This document shows, in pieces, positions 1 through 5,621 of a stretch of 13,293 bases of DNA. The stretch's first letter is position 1; every line of letters starts with the position of its first letter. Below the pieces are notes generated by a model. It saw nothing but the letters and a program-made list of their open reading frames with translations, searched no databases and had not been told where the DNA came from. A program made the position numbers and the translations under genes. Source of the DNA: Fidelibacterota bacterium. GTDB taxonomy: Bacteria; Fidelibacterota; Fidelibacteria; Fidelibacterales; Fidelibacteraceae. The stretch is from NCBI GenBank assembly GCA_016937825.1, contig JAFGVT010000012.1, forward strand, positions 1 through 13,293. The letters run 5' to 3'.

Positions 1-110
1 ACTTTGCGGATCCGTCAGCATCCGCGATGCCGCAACGTGAAGTAAGATACGCAAAGGTCGTAAATTTTAGAAGGAATTTGAAAGCAAAAAATGTCTGCCT
101 TACGCCGGGA
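1..110. other. Region downstream of the ohrR operon, no gene seen
   Basis: This is the 3' flank of the minus-strand ohr-gpx-ohrR operon. A small inverted repeat (GCGGAT at 6-11, ATCCGC at 20-25) is present but has no T-run on the minus strand, so I do not call it a terminator. No convincing coding frame enters from the left edge. Confidence 0.4.
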
Positions 111-560
111 TCATTTATTTTCCTCCGACAGGAACCCAATGATCCGCCTCAGTTTTTCCATCAGTTCGGCGGTCTCTTTGGCGGTGATCACCCCGGGAAT
201 GAATCCCCGGGCAAGCTTTCCGGGAATGGACGCCGCCTCCTCGCGCAAGCGTCTTCCCTTTTCGCTTAGCCGGACGATGACCTTGCGTTCATCTTTTCCG
301 GAACGTTGGCGGGTGATCAGGTCCATGGACTCCATGCGTTTCAGCAGGGGGGTCACGGTATTCGTATTGAGGATCAGCTTTTTTGAAATGCTGTTCACGG
401 TCATTTCCTCGTATTCCCACAGGACCATCAGCACCAGATACTGCGGATAGGTGATCCCCAGTTTTTCAAGGTGCGGCTGATAACGCCGGGTGATCAGATG
501 CGAGGCCGCGTAAAGGGGAAAACACAGCTGATTCTCCAGCTTAAGTTGTTCGTAGGTCAT
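111..560 (-). CDS. ohrR: OhrR-type MarR-family organic hydroperoxide sensor/repressor
   Basis: 149-residue winged-helix repressor of the MarR family, OhrR branch. OhrR dimers bind operator DNA until organic or lipid hydroperoxides oxidise an N-terminal cysteine. The sequence shows the OhrR hallmark NQLCFPLYAAS, with reactive Cys13, and Tyr27 and Tyr38 at the spacing of the B. subtilis OhrR residues that contact that cysteine (Cys15, Tyr29, Tyr40). Cys13 is the only cysteine, so this is a 1-Cys OhrR, which needs a small thiol or over-oxidation for induction. The recognition region is around residues 55-80 (SISKKLILNTNTVTPLLKRME), followed by the wing with DERKV. The ATG is preceded by AAGGAG with a 4-nt spacer. 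It is the last gene of the operon, 21 nt after gpx, so it is probably autoregulated through the boxes upstream of ohr. Confidence 0.93.
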   Translation of the reverse strand: MTYEQLKLENQLCFPLYAASHLITRRYQPHLEKLGITYPQYLVLMVLWEYEEMTVNSISKKLILNTNTVTPLLKRMESMDLITRQRSGKDERKVIVRLSEKGRRLREEAASIPGKLARGFIPGVITAKETAELMEKLRRIIGFLSEENK

Positions 561-581
561 GCGTCTCCTTTTGATGATGGC

Positions 582-1067
582 TCATACCAGGTTTTTCTTT
601 TGCAGAAAGCGGTCAATTTTTTCGGGCGTGGTCGACGGCGAAAAACGTTTCAGGGGTTTTCCCTCTCTGTCGATCAGGAATTTCGTAAAATTCCATTTGA
701 TGTCGCCGCCCCCGATCCCGCGGAGTTCCGTTTTAAGATAGCGGTAAAGCGGGTGTGCCTCCGGGCCGTTGACCTGGATCTTTGAGAACATGGGGAAGCT
801 CACGCCGTAATTCAGCACGCAGCCTTCGGCGATGCTGGATTCGTCACCGGGTTCCTGGTTCGCGAACTGGTTGGAGGGAAAACCCAGGATCACCAGCCCC
901 CGTTCCTTGTATTTGCGGTACAGCGTTTCCAATCCCTCGTACTGAGGCGTCAAGCCGCATTTGCTTGCCGTATTGACCACGAGAACGAGCTTTCCTTTGT
1001 ACTCGCTCATGCCGGTCTCGCGCCCCTGAAGGCTGCGCGCACTGAAATCGTAAAAGGGTGTGTCCAT
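582..1067 (-). CDS. Glutathione-peroxidase-family thiol peroxidase (BsaA/BtuE type)
   Basis: 161 residues, the normal length for a bacterial non-seleno GPx, and cytoplasmic with no signal peptide. It should reduce H2O2 and organic or lipid hydroperoxides. The catalytic tetrad is complete: peroxidatic Cys37 in NTASKCGLTPQY, Gln71 in NQFANQEPG, and Trp125-Asn126 in IKWNFTKFL. Cys83 in EGCVLNYGVSFPMF lies where the resolving cysteine of thioredoxin-dependent GPx enzymes is found, so thioredoxin is a more likely reductant than glutathione (inference from the family). The usual FPCNQF cysteine is serine here (Ser65). The ATG lies 2 nt after the ohr stop codon, and its Shine-Dalgarno (GGAAGAGG) is inside the last ohr codons, which suggests translational coupling. 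The gene is the middle member of ohr-gpx-ohrR. Confidence 0.92.
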   Translation of the reverse strand: MDTPFYDFSARSLQGRETGMSEYKGKLVLVVNTASKCGLTPQYEGLETLYRKYKERGLVILGFPSNQFANQEPGDESSIAEGCVLNYGVSFPMFSKIQVNGPEAHPLYRYLKTELRGIGGGDIKWNFTKFLIDREGKPLKRFSPSTTPEKIDRFLQKKNLV

Positions 1068-1069
1068 TG

Positions 1070-1504
1070 TTATGCCTCTTCCGAAGATCCGGCCAGGCGA
1101 AGGCTGACCCGGATGTTCCCTTCGACCGCCCGGGAATAGGGACAGATGCGGTGCGCCTTCTGGATCAGGTCCAGCGCGACCTCCGCTTCAACGCCGGGAA
1201 CATCGATCTCAAGATCGACCGCCAGGCTGAAATCTGCGGGCCCGCCCGCTAAAAAACTGACCGTTGCCGTAACACGGCTTTTCCCGATCCGGATCTTTTC
1301 CTGACGCGCCGCCAGATTGAGCGCTCCGTCAAAACAGGCCGCATACCCGGCGGCAAAAAGTTGTTCTGGATTGCTGTAAGGTCCCCCGCTTCCGCCGATC
1401 TCCTTCGGACTGCGGACCTCCAGTTTCAAGACGCCGTCATGGCTCGATATCTTTCCGTTCCGTCCACCGACGGCGGTGACTTGTGTGGTGTAGAGTGTAT
1501 TCAT
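1070..1504 (-). CDS. ohr: Organic hydroperoxide resistance protein Ohr
   Basis: 144-residue peroxidase of the Ohr/OsmC family, which reduces organic and fatty-acid hydroperoxides using lipoylated proteins as electron donors. Both catalytic cysteines are present: peroxidatic Cys57 in GYAACFDGAL and resolving Cys121 in HRICPYSRAV. Arg15 (GGRNGKIS) and Glu47 (SNPEQLF) complete the active site. I start at the ATG at 1502-1504 because the protein then begins MNTLYTTQVTAVGG, as family members do, and AAGGA lies 7-8 nt upstream. A longer frame to 1567 is open, but the extra 21 residues (rich in I, K and E) would be encoded by the promoter and operator DNA. First gene of the operon with gpx and ohrR. 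Ohr next to OhrR is the classic arrangement; the GPx gene between them is less usual. Confidence 0.94.
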   Translation of the reverse strand: MNTLYTTQVTAVGGRNGKISSHDGVLKLEVRSPKEIGGSGGPYSNPEQLFAAGYAACFDGALNLAARQEKIRIGKSRVTATVSFLAGGPADFSLAVDLEIDVPGVEAEVALDLIQKAHRICPYSRAVEGNIRVSLRLAGSSEEA

Positions 1505-1524
1505 GTTATATTCCTTTTCTTTTA

Positions 1525-1538
1525 TTTCGTTTGCGATT
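1525..1538. promoter_or_regulatory. Operator-like site 3, degenerate
   Basis: TTTCGTTTGCGATT differs from site 2 at three positions and is repeated in the same orientation with a 15-bp period. It lies in the 5' leader between the promoter and the ohr Shine-Dalgarno. It could let a second repressor dimer bind cooperatively. Confidence 0.4.
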
Positions 1539-1539
1539 C

Positions 1540-1553
1540 TATCGTCTGCGATA
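1540..1553. promoter_or_regulatory. Operator-like palindrome 2 (at the transcription start)
   Basis: TATCGTCTGCGATA has 5-bp arms and matches the core of palindrome 1 (TATCGCTTGCGATA on the minus strand) at 12 of 14 positions. Its centre is 37 bp from that of palindrome 1, on the other side of the -10 element. Confidence 0.55.
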
Positions 1554-1555
1554 TA

Positions 1556-1584
1556 AATATACGACATCCTTTACTATATCGCAA
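1556..1584 (-). promoter_or_regulatory. Predicted sigma-70-type promoter of the ohr-gpx-ohrR operon
   Basis: Reading the minus strand, TTGCGA (1579-1584) and TATATT (1556-1561) are separated by exactly 17 bp, a good -35/-10 pair. Transcription would start near 1549, giving a leader of about 45 nt before the ohr ATG. The -35 lies inside one operator-like palindrome and the start site inside another, as expected for a repressed promoter. Confidence 0.7.
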
Positions 1585-1591
1585 GCGATAT
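1576..1591. promoter_or_regulatory. Operator-like palindrome 1 (over the -35)
   Basis: ATATCGCAAGCGATAT: two perfect 7-bp arms around an AA centre. It overlaps the predicted -35 of the ohr promoter. OhrR binds short palindromes at ohr promoters, so this is the best candidate OhrR box; the assignment is inferred from position and symmetry. Confidence 0.65.
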
Positions 1592-1819
1592 TTTAATTTT
1601 TTTAGTAACACCCGGTCCGGGGGGCGCTTGCCAGCCTGTCCGACCCGCTAAGCACGGACGAACGCTGCCGTTTAATACCCTAACTTCTACGGTGTCTTTT
1701 GCGGCGAACGGCCGGCCATATCCCGGAACGGTGTGGAAACCTCCGCCTTCTTTCCGGGGCGAACCCTTCAGGACGCAACCCCGCCGCGCTTCCCCCGGGA
1801 ATGGCCATAAGGAGAGCCT
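1592..1819. other. Divergent intergenic region between ohr operon and SDR gene
   Basis: About 230 bp that must hold any promoter of the plus-strand SDR gene. It is GC-rich, and I could not find a convincing -35/-10 pair facing right. AAGGAG at 1809-1814 is the ribosome binding site of the SDR gene. Open frames cross this region on both strands but match no family I know. Confidence 0.4.
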
Positions 1820-2650
1820 ATCGAAGATCCACGCATCATCATTGTCACCGGGGCGAACCGGGGTTTGGGAAAACAGACCGCACGCATGCTTGCCGGCCGC
1901 GGCCACACGCTTGTCATGGCCTGCCGGAATACGGCGGCCGCCCTGCCGGTCCGGGACGAAATTCGCCGCATCAGCGGCAATGACGCCGTACACGTCATGG
2001 AACTGGATCTCTGCAGCGAGGCATCCATCCGGATATTTGTTGAAAATTTCCGCACCCGGTTCCCACACCTGAACGTGCTGGTCAACAATGCCGGCATTAT
2101 TACCCGTTATCCCGACTATACCCCGGACGGTTTCGACACCGTGATCATGACAAACTATCTCGGCCCGTATTTGCTGACGCGCCTGCTCATTCCAAGCCTT
2201 GAAACCGGAGCGCCCGGGCGTATCATCAACCTGACCTCGGGCATCTATCCTTTCGGGACCTACCGCTGGGACAGGATCAACGCTTACCGCTGGGTCAAGG
2301 CCTACGCCGTTTCAAAATGCCTGGTCCTCCGGGCGACCTTTGCGCTGGCCGGCGAACTGCAGGAGCGCGGCATCACCGTCAATGCGGTCGATCCCGGGGT
2401 GATCAATACGTCCATTATGTTCACAAAAAAATGGTATGACGCCCTCATTCATCTGATCCTTCTGCCATTTTACGTGTCCCTTGAAAAGGGCGCGGAAACG
2501 ATCGCCTTTCTGGCCGGCGCCGGACCGGAACTGGACGCCACCGGTCACTGTTTTTACAAACTTGGAATAAAACGCGTCGCCCAAAAGCACCGGGACCCGA
2601 AGACTCTGCGCGACCTGACCGTGCGCACCCGCGCCCTGCTGCATCTTTGA
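1820..2650 (+). CDS. Short-chain dehydrogenase/reductase, apparent ATC start codon
   Basis: 276-residue classical SDR, Rossmann-fold NAD(P)H oxidoreductase of unknown substrate. Counting the ATC at 1820 as residue 1, the cofactor loop TGANRGLG is at 10-17, NNAG at 89-92, catalytic Ser140 (LTSG) and the pair Tyr162/Lys166 (YAVSK). The 22-residue gap between Ser and Tyr is longer than the usual 13 and resembles retinol-dehydrogenase/WWOX-like SDRs. The start is odd. The frame closes upstream at TAA 1808-1810, and no ATG, GTG or TTG follows until the TTG at 1865, inside the glycine loop, which would destroy the cofactor site. A perfect AAGGAG (1809-1814) stands 5 nt before ATC 1820, giving MEDPRIIIVTGANRG. 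Either ATC is used, or an ATG was mutated or misread. It appears monocistronic. Confidence 0.88.
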   Translation: MEDPRIIIVTGANRGLGKQTARMLAGRGHTLVMACRNTAAALPVRDEIRRISGNDAVHVMELDLCSEASIRIFVENFRTRFPHLNVLVNNAGIITRYPDYTPDGFDTVIMTNYLGPYLLTRLLIPSLETGAPGRIINLTSGIYPFGTYRWDRINAYRWVKAYAVSKCLVLRATFALAGELQERGITVNAVDPGVINTSIMFTKKWYDALIHLILLPFYVSLEKGAETIAFLAGAGPELDATGHCFYKLGIKRVAQKHRDPKTLRDLTVRTRALLHL

Positions 2651-2656
2651 TCCCTT

Positions 2657-2681
2657 GCGCTTTCAACTTGCGCTGAAGCGC
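2657..2681 (+). other. Hairpin just after the SDR stop codon
   Basis: GCGCTT (2657-2662) and AAGCGC (2676-2681) form a 6-bp stem with a 13-nt loop, 7 nt past the stop. No U-run follows, so it may protect the 3' end or be a weak terminator. Confidence 0.35.
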
Positions 2682-2700
2682 GGCTTACCCATGATCTTCA

Positions 2701-2717
2701 GAACCCTGCAGGGGTTC
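2701..2717 (+). other. Second hairpin downstream of the SDR gene
   Basis: GAACCC-TGCAG-GGGTTC, a 6-bp perfect stem with a 5-nt loop. It is followed by an A-rich rather than T-rich tract, so it is not a canonical intrinsic terminator on the plus strand. Further AAACCC/GGGTTT segments at about 2728-2780 could pair as well. Confidence 0.4.
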
Positions 2718-2803
2718 AACAAGAACAAAACCCTTGCCTCAAATAACGCCAAGCCCGTCCGGGTTTGAACAATTAAACCCCCAATTCGCCTGAACCTCTC
2801 CTG

Positions 2804-2837
2804 CGCCCGGCTTCTTCGGAGCTTCGAAGGACACGCC
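2804..2837. repeat. 34-bp intergenic repeat, copy 1 (upstream of lipoprotein gene)
   Basis: 34 bp identical, base for base, to 4274-4307. The core at 2814-2829 is a hairpin, CTTCG-GAGCTT-CGAAG, extendable by a T-G and a T-A pair. The two copies are in the same orientation, 1470 bp apart, on either side of the esterase-CBM20 gene. It contains no open frame and probably belongs to a dispersed intergenic repeat family of this genome (inference). Confidence 0.8.
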
Positions 2838-2861
2838 CGCTGCTTTTAGATTATATATACT

Positions 2862-2890
2862 TTGCAAAACCCGGATATTCAACGTATTCT
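2862..2890 (+). promoter_or_regulatory. Predicted promoter of the lipoprotein gene
   Basis: TTGCAA (2862-2867), a 17-bp spacer and TATTCT (2885-2890). Transcription would start about 30 nt before the ATG at 2927. The pair is a reasonable but not perfect sigma-70 match, and AT-rich DNA lies just upstream. Confidence 0.5.
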
Positions 2891-2926
2891 CTATTCAACC
2901 AATAATCAACATGATCGGGGAAACCT

Positions 2927-4237
2927 ATGAAATGTTTTTTAAACATGTCGCGCATCGCCCTGCTGTCCGCCGCGATACTCTTTTCAGGCTGCACATCTGA
3001 GAAGAATACGCTTTCCGAGGAATCGTTCAGGCTGCATTCGGACTATGCGATTACCGGGGATTTCCTGATCAGGATTCGCCTGCCCGAAAACTATCGTGAA
3101 ACGGACCGTGCTTATCCTGTTTTCTACATGACCGATGCGGACTGGTTTTACGGAACCGCGTCGGACATGGCCCATATGATGGAACTGGAGGGCAGGGGGT
3201 TCATTCTTGTGGGTATCGGCTACGGCGACAAAACAAGGTGCCGGGAAAAACGCATGAAAGACCTGGGAAGTGATTTAAATGAAAACGGCATTCCGGCATA
3301 TACGCTGTATCAGTCCTTTCTCAAAGACGAACTTTTCCCCGAGATCGAGTCCCGTTATCGTGCCCTATCAACCAACCGGACCTATTACGGCTGGTCTTTG
3401 GGCGCCTATTTTGCCAATCATTTGCTTTATGAACAGCGGGATCTGTTCGATAATTACATTTTGGGCGGCGGCCAATTCCCGGGAAATTGGTCCGAACACA
3501 TGAAATACTCTGTCAGGCAAGCCCGTAACGATCGCCCCCTGAGCCTCTATGTGGGTTTTCCCGGTCGTGATGCGCCGCGCGAGAGCTATATCAATATGAT
3601 CCGGTCCTTAAAGGAGGAAGACATGGCCGATCTTTTCCTGCAATGGGATATCTACGCGGATCAGGGACATGACATCGAGTCGGCCGCGGATGTCCTCTGG
3701 AAGGGAATGCGCTTTACCTATTCTCCCAAAGCGATCGAAGGTCCCCTGATCGAAAGATATAAACGTTCCGGACTGAACAACATGCTGAAAAGTTTTGAAC
3801 AATGGAAAATTTTACGGCCCGAAATGACCGATTACTCTCCTCTTGCCCTGATTTCATTTTCGAACTATCTGGATTCGGATGATCGCCAAAAACTCAAAAA
3901 TTATATTGACAAGAATTATCCGCCAAGAACCGTTACGTTTCAACTGAGTGCCGAAGAATTGACGGCCACTTCCACGGTCTGCATCACCGGTAGCCATCCG
4001 GCACTCGGCTTCTGGAATCCTTCGGCTGTTGCCATGGAATTGCAGTCCGGCGGGCAATGGGAAAAAAGCATCGAGGTCATGAGCGGAACGCATCTGGAAT
4101 ACAAATTCACGCTGGGAAGCTGGGAAACGGAAGCGTTGAGCGCCGATGGATCGACCCTTCCGAATTTTATCCTGAGCGTTGAAAAAGACACGGTCATCCA
4201 GGTTGTGATACCGGGATGGAATACGATTGACAATTGA
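2927..4237 (+). CDS. Lipoprotein esterase D-type hydrolase with C-terminal CBM20-like domain
   Basis: 436 residues. A type II signal peptide (hydrophobic residues 10-19, lipobox FSGC) predicts lipidation at Cys22 and export to the envelope. Residues about 30-260 are an alpha/beta hydrolase of the putative esterase (esterase D/BesA) type: nucleophile Ser157 in GWSLG, with candidate acid Asp215 and His248 (DQGHD). A helical linker of about 75 residues follows. Residues about 336-432 match a family 20 starch-binding module, with the GSHPALGFWNP motif, LEYKF, and Trp363, Trp378 and Trp399. CBM20 normally sits on amylases and glucoamylases; on a lipoprotein esterase it suggests a surface or periplasmic enzyme that deacylates, or is held on, alpha-glucan. 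The substrate is not known. The start is chosen for the signal peptide; its Shine-Dalgarno (GGGGAA) is weak. The gene stands alone between two 34-bp repeats. Confidence 0.85.
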   Translation: MKCFLNMSRIALLSAAILFSGCTSEKNTLSEESFRLHSDYAITGDFLIRIRLPENYRETDRAYPVFYMTDADWFYGTASDMAHMMELEGRGFILVGIGYGDKTRCREKRMKDLGSDLNENGIPAYTLYQSFLKDELFPEIESRYRALSTNRTYYGWSLGAYFANHLLYEQRDLFDNYILGGGQFPGNWSEHMKYSVRQARNDRPLSLYVGFPGRDAPRESYINMIRSLKEEDMADLFLQWDIYADQGHDIESAADVLWKGMRFTYSPKAIEGPLIERYKRSGLNNMLKSFEQWKILRPEMTDYSPLALISFSNYLDSDDRQKLKNYIDKNYPPRTVTFQLSAEELTATSTVCITGSHPALGFWNPSAVAMELQSGGQWEKSIEVMSGTHLEYKFTLGSWETEALSADGSTLPNFILSVEKDTVIQVVIPGWNTIDN

Positions 4238-4273
4238 TCCTTCTGCTTTCTAAAGCATCGGCGCTCCCCTCTT

Positions 4274-4307
4274 CGCCCGGCTTCTTCGGAGCTTCGAAGG
4301 ACACGCC
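4274..4307. repeat. 34-bp intergenic repeat, copy 2 (downstream of lipoprotein gene)
   Basis: Identical to 2804-2837. Here the flanks close a larger fold: CCGGC (4277-4281) can pair with GCCGG (4305-4309), and GCCCG (4275-4279) with CGGGC (4314-4318), around the inner CTTCG/CGAAG hairpin. TTAAATTTT follows, so this copy could end transcription of the lipoprotein gene; copy 1 lacks these closing flanks. Confidence 0.8.
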
Positions 4308-4433
4308 GGAGAGCGGGCCTTAAATTTTAAACGAATATCCATCGTATCGTCTTGATCATTCCGCCGATCTCATGACGTTATCTATATTGTTGCCTCGTAT
4401 GGTATTATCATTATTTGAACCCAAAGAGGGTGA

Positions 4434-4564
4434 TTTTACCTTAATGGGGTAAAAACTTCCTGTTCCCCTGTTTGCCATCAGAATATGTCCCGATTTTTGG
4501 GTTAATGGTAATTATGTGAGGCTAAAATCGTTATAAATAATTGAATATCAGGAAAATGAACAGG
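4434..4564 (+). other. Possible structured RNA in the 520-bp intergenic region
   Basis: There is no supportable gene in 4238-4757. Several complementary segments are nested. TTTTACC (4434-4440) pairs with GGTAAAA (4448-4454). CCTGTTC (4459-4465) pairs with GAACAGG (4558-4564) and encloses CGATTTT (4491-4497) paired with AAAATCG (4524-4530). This could be a small RNA or a remnant of one. It matches no riboswitch class I recognise, and 7-bp matches in AT-rich DNA can be chance. Confidence 0.3.
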
Positions 4565-4602
4565 GCTTCTTATTTTACAAATAAAAAGAGGGCAAAAATA
4601 AT

Positions 4603-4648
4603 GCCCCGGATGAGGTCCGCCCGTGTCACCCCTCATTTTTCCGGGGGC
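4603..4648. terminator. Long GC-rich hairpin, possible bidirectional terminator
   Basis: GCCCCGG-ATGAGG (4603-4615) pairs with CCTCAT (4631-4636) and, past a TTTT bulge, CCGGGGGC (4641-4648). This gives about 13 bp around a 15-nt loop, with one extra G. A T-rich stretch starts 12 nt downstream on the plus strand. On the minus strand ATTATTTTT follows the stem directly. It insulates or attenuates upstream of the ABC operon, or ends an RNA from the preceding region. Confidence 0.5.
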
Positions 4649-4691
4649 GTTCGCCAATCGTGTTTTTCTTTTATTTTGCCTTTTATCATTG

Positions 4692-4697
4692 TATAAT
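4692..4697 (+). promoter_or_regulatory. Predicted -10 element of the ABC exporter operon
   Basis: Perfect TATAAT, with only a weak -35 (TTTTAT, 17 bp upstream) in a T-rich tract. Start of transcription is expected near 4704, leaving about 54 nt of leader. GAGG at 4746-4749, 8 nt before the ATG, is the ribosome binding site. Confidence 0.5.
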
Positions 4698-4757
4698 TTC
4701 TTATCAAAAAAATAAACACACCCATATGCTTGTCATAAAAAACGTGAGGTAACGCAC

Positions 4758-5612
4758 ATGATCGAAGCAAGAAATCTATTCCATTCCTACACCCACAACG
4801 ACGATTACGCCGTGAACGACGTCAGTTTTGATATCAAAAAAGGCGAGATCTTTGGTTTTCTCGGCCCCAGCGGCGCCGGCAAATCCACCACCCAGGGCGT
4901 GCTGGCAGGATTGCTGGAACTGCAGAAGGGTGAGATCATCATCGACGGCGTGCCACGGAAAGGCCACCCGGACAAGGCCTTCTTCAACCGGATCGGCGTC
5001 GGGTTTGAACGCCCGAACGTCTACAAAAAACTGACGGCCCTCGACAACCTGAAATTCCACGCCAGCCTCTACGACCGCGAGACCGAAGATCCTCTGACCG
5101 TTCTGGAATGGGTCGGTCTGGCGGACGAAGCCAAAAAGAAGGCCGGCGCCTTCTCCAAGGGCATGATGCAGCGCATCGGCTTTGCGCGCTCCATGATCAA
5201 CAAGCCGGACATCTGGTTTTTGGACGAACCGACCATGGGACTGGATCCCTCGACGGCCAACAGCATCAAGGGCATTATCAAACGCAAAAAGAAAGAGGGC
5301 ACCACGATCTTCCTGACCACGCACAACATGTTCGTCGCCGATGAACTCTGCGACCGCGTCGCCTTCATTGTTGACGGAAAGATCGTCGCCCTGGACAGCC
5401 CCAAGAACCTCAAGCTCAAATACGGCCAGCCGGTTGTGACCGTTGAATACACGGAAAACGGCAAGCTGGCGTCGAAGACCTTCAGCATGGCCGAAAATAA
5501 CAAGGGTGAATTACAAAAATTCATCGGGGAGAATGAGATCAAAACGATCCATTCGGGCGAGCCCACGCTCGAGGAGATCTTCATTAAACTCACCGGCCGG
5601 GGACTTGAATAG
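4758..5612 (+). CDS. ABC-2 type exporter, ATP-binding subunit
   Basis: 284-residue cytoplasmic ATPase of the DrrA/CcmA-like group that drives export through ABC-2 permeases. Walker A GPSGAGKST is at 36-44. The signature loop is FSKGM at 132-136, where LSGGQ is canonical; variants with SKGM are common in this group. Walker B IWFLDEP is at 152-158, with catalytic Glu157, followed by the D-loop (GLDP) and the switch His189 (TTHNM). The Q-loop position reads GFERPNVY, with Glu where Gln is usual, also common in exporters of this type. A C-terminal extension of about 70 residues (from residue 215) is typical of drug or natratin-like NatA ATPases. First gene of a three-gene operon; the next gene starts 9 nt downstream. 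The substrate cannot be read from the sequence. Confidence 0.93.
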   Translation: MIEARNLFHSYTHNDDYAVNDVSFDIKKGEIFGFLGPSGAGKSTTQGVLAGLLELQKGEIIIDGVPRKGHPDKAFFNRIGVGFERPNVYKKLTALDNLKFHASLYDRETEDPLTVLEWVGLADEAKKKAGAFSKGMMQRIGFARSMINKPDIWFLDEPTMGLDPSTANSIKGIIKRKKKEGTTIFLTTHNMFVADELCDRVAFIVDGKIVALDSPKNLKLKYGQPVVTVEYTENGKLASKTFSMAENNKGELQKFIGENEIKTIHSGEPTLEEIFIKLTGRGLE

Positions 5613-5621
5613 GAGTCATGA

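Noticed and set aside
6..25. Inverted repeat GCGGAT/ATCCGC as terminator of ohrR
   Set aside because: It has no U-tract on the minus strand and is about 85 nt past the stop codon.
1505..1567. Longer N-terminus for Ohr
   Set aside because: The extra 21 codons would be the promoter -10, the operators and the Shine-Dalgarno; family members start at MNTLYTT-like sequence.
1574..2068. 164-codon minus-strand frame reaching into the ohr promoter
   Set aside because: It overlaps the SDR N-terminus in antisense and the ohr operator, lacks a ribosome binding site and has no recognisable domain.
1692..2072. Plus-strand frames beginning near 1692-1699
   Set aside because: They are out of frame with the SDR, low in complexity (P, R, S and H rich), and have no recognisable fold.
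2804..4307. Insertion sequence bounded by the two 34-bp repeats
   Set aside because: The enclosed gene is an esterase lipoprotein, not a transposase. The repeats are direct rather than inverted, and no target duplication was seen.
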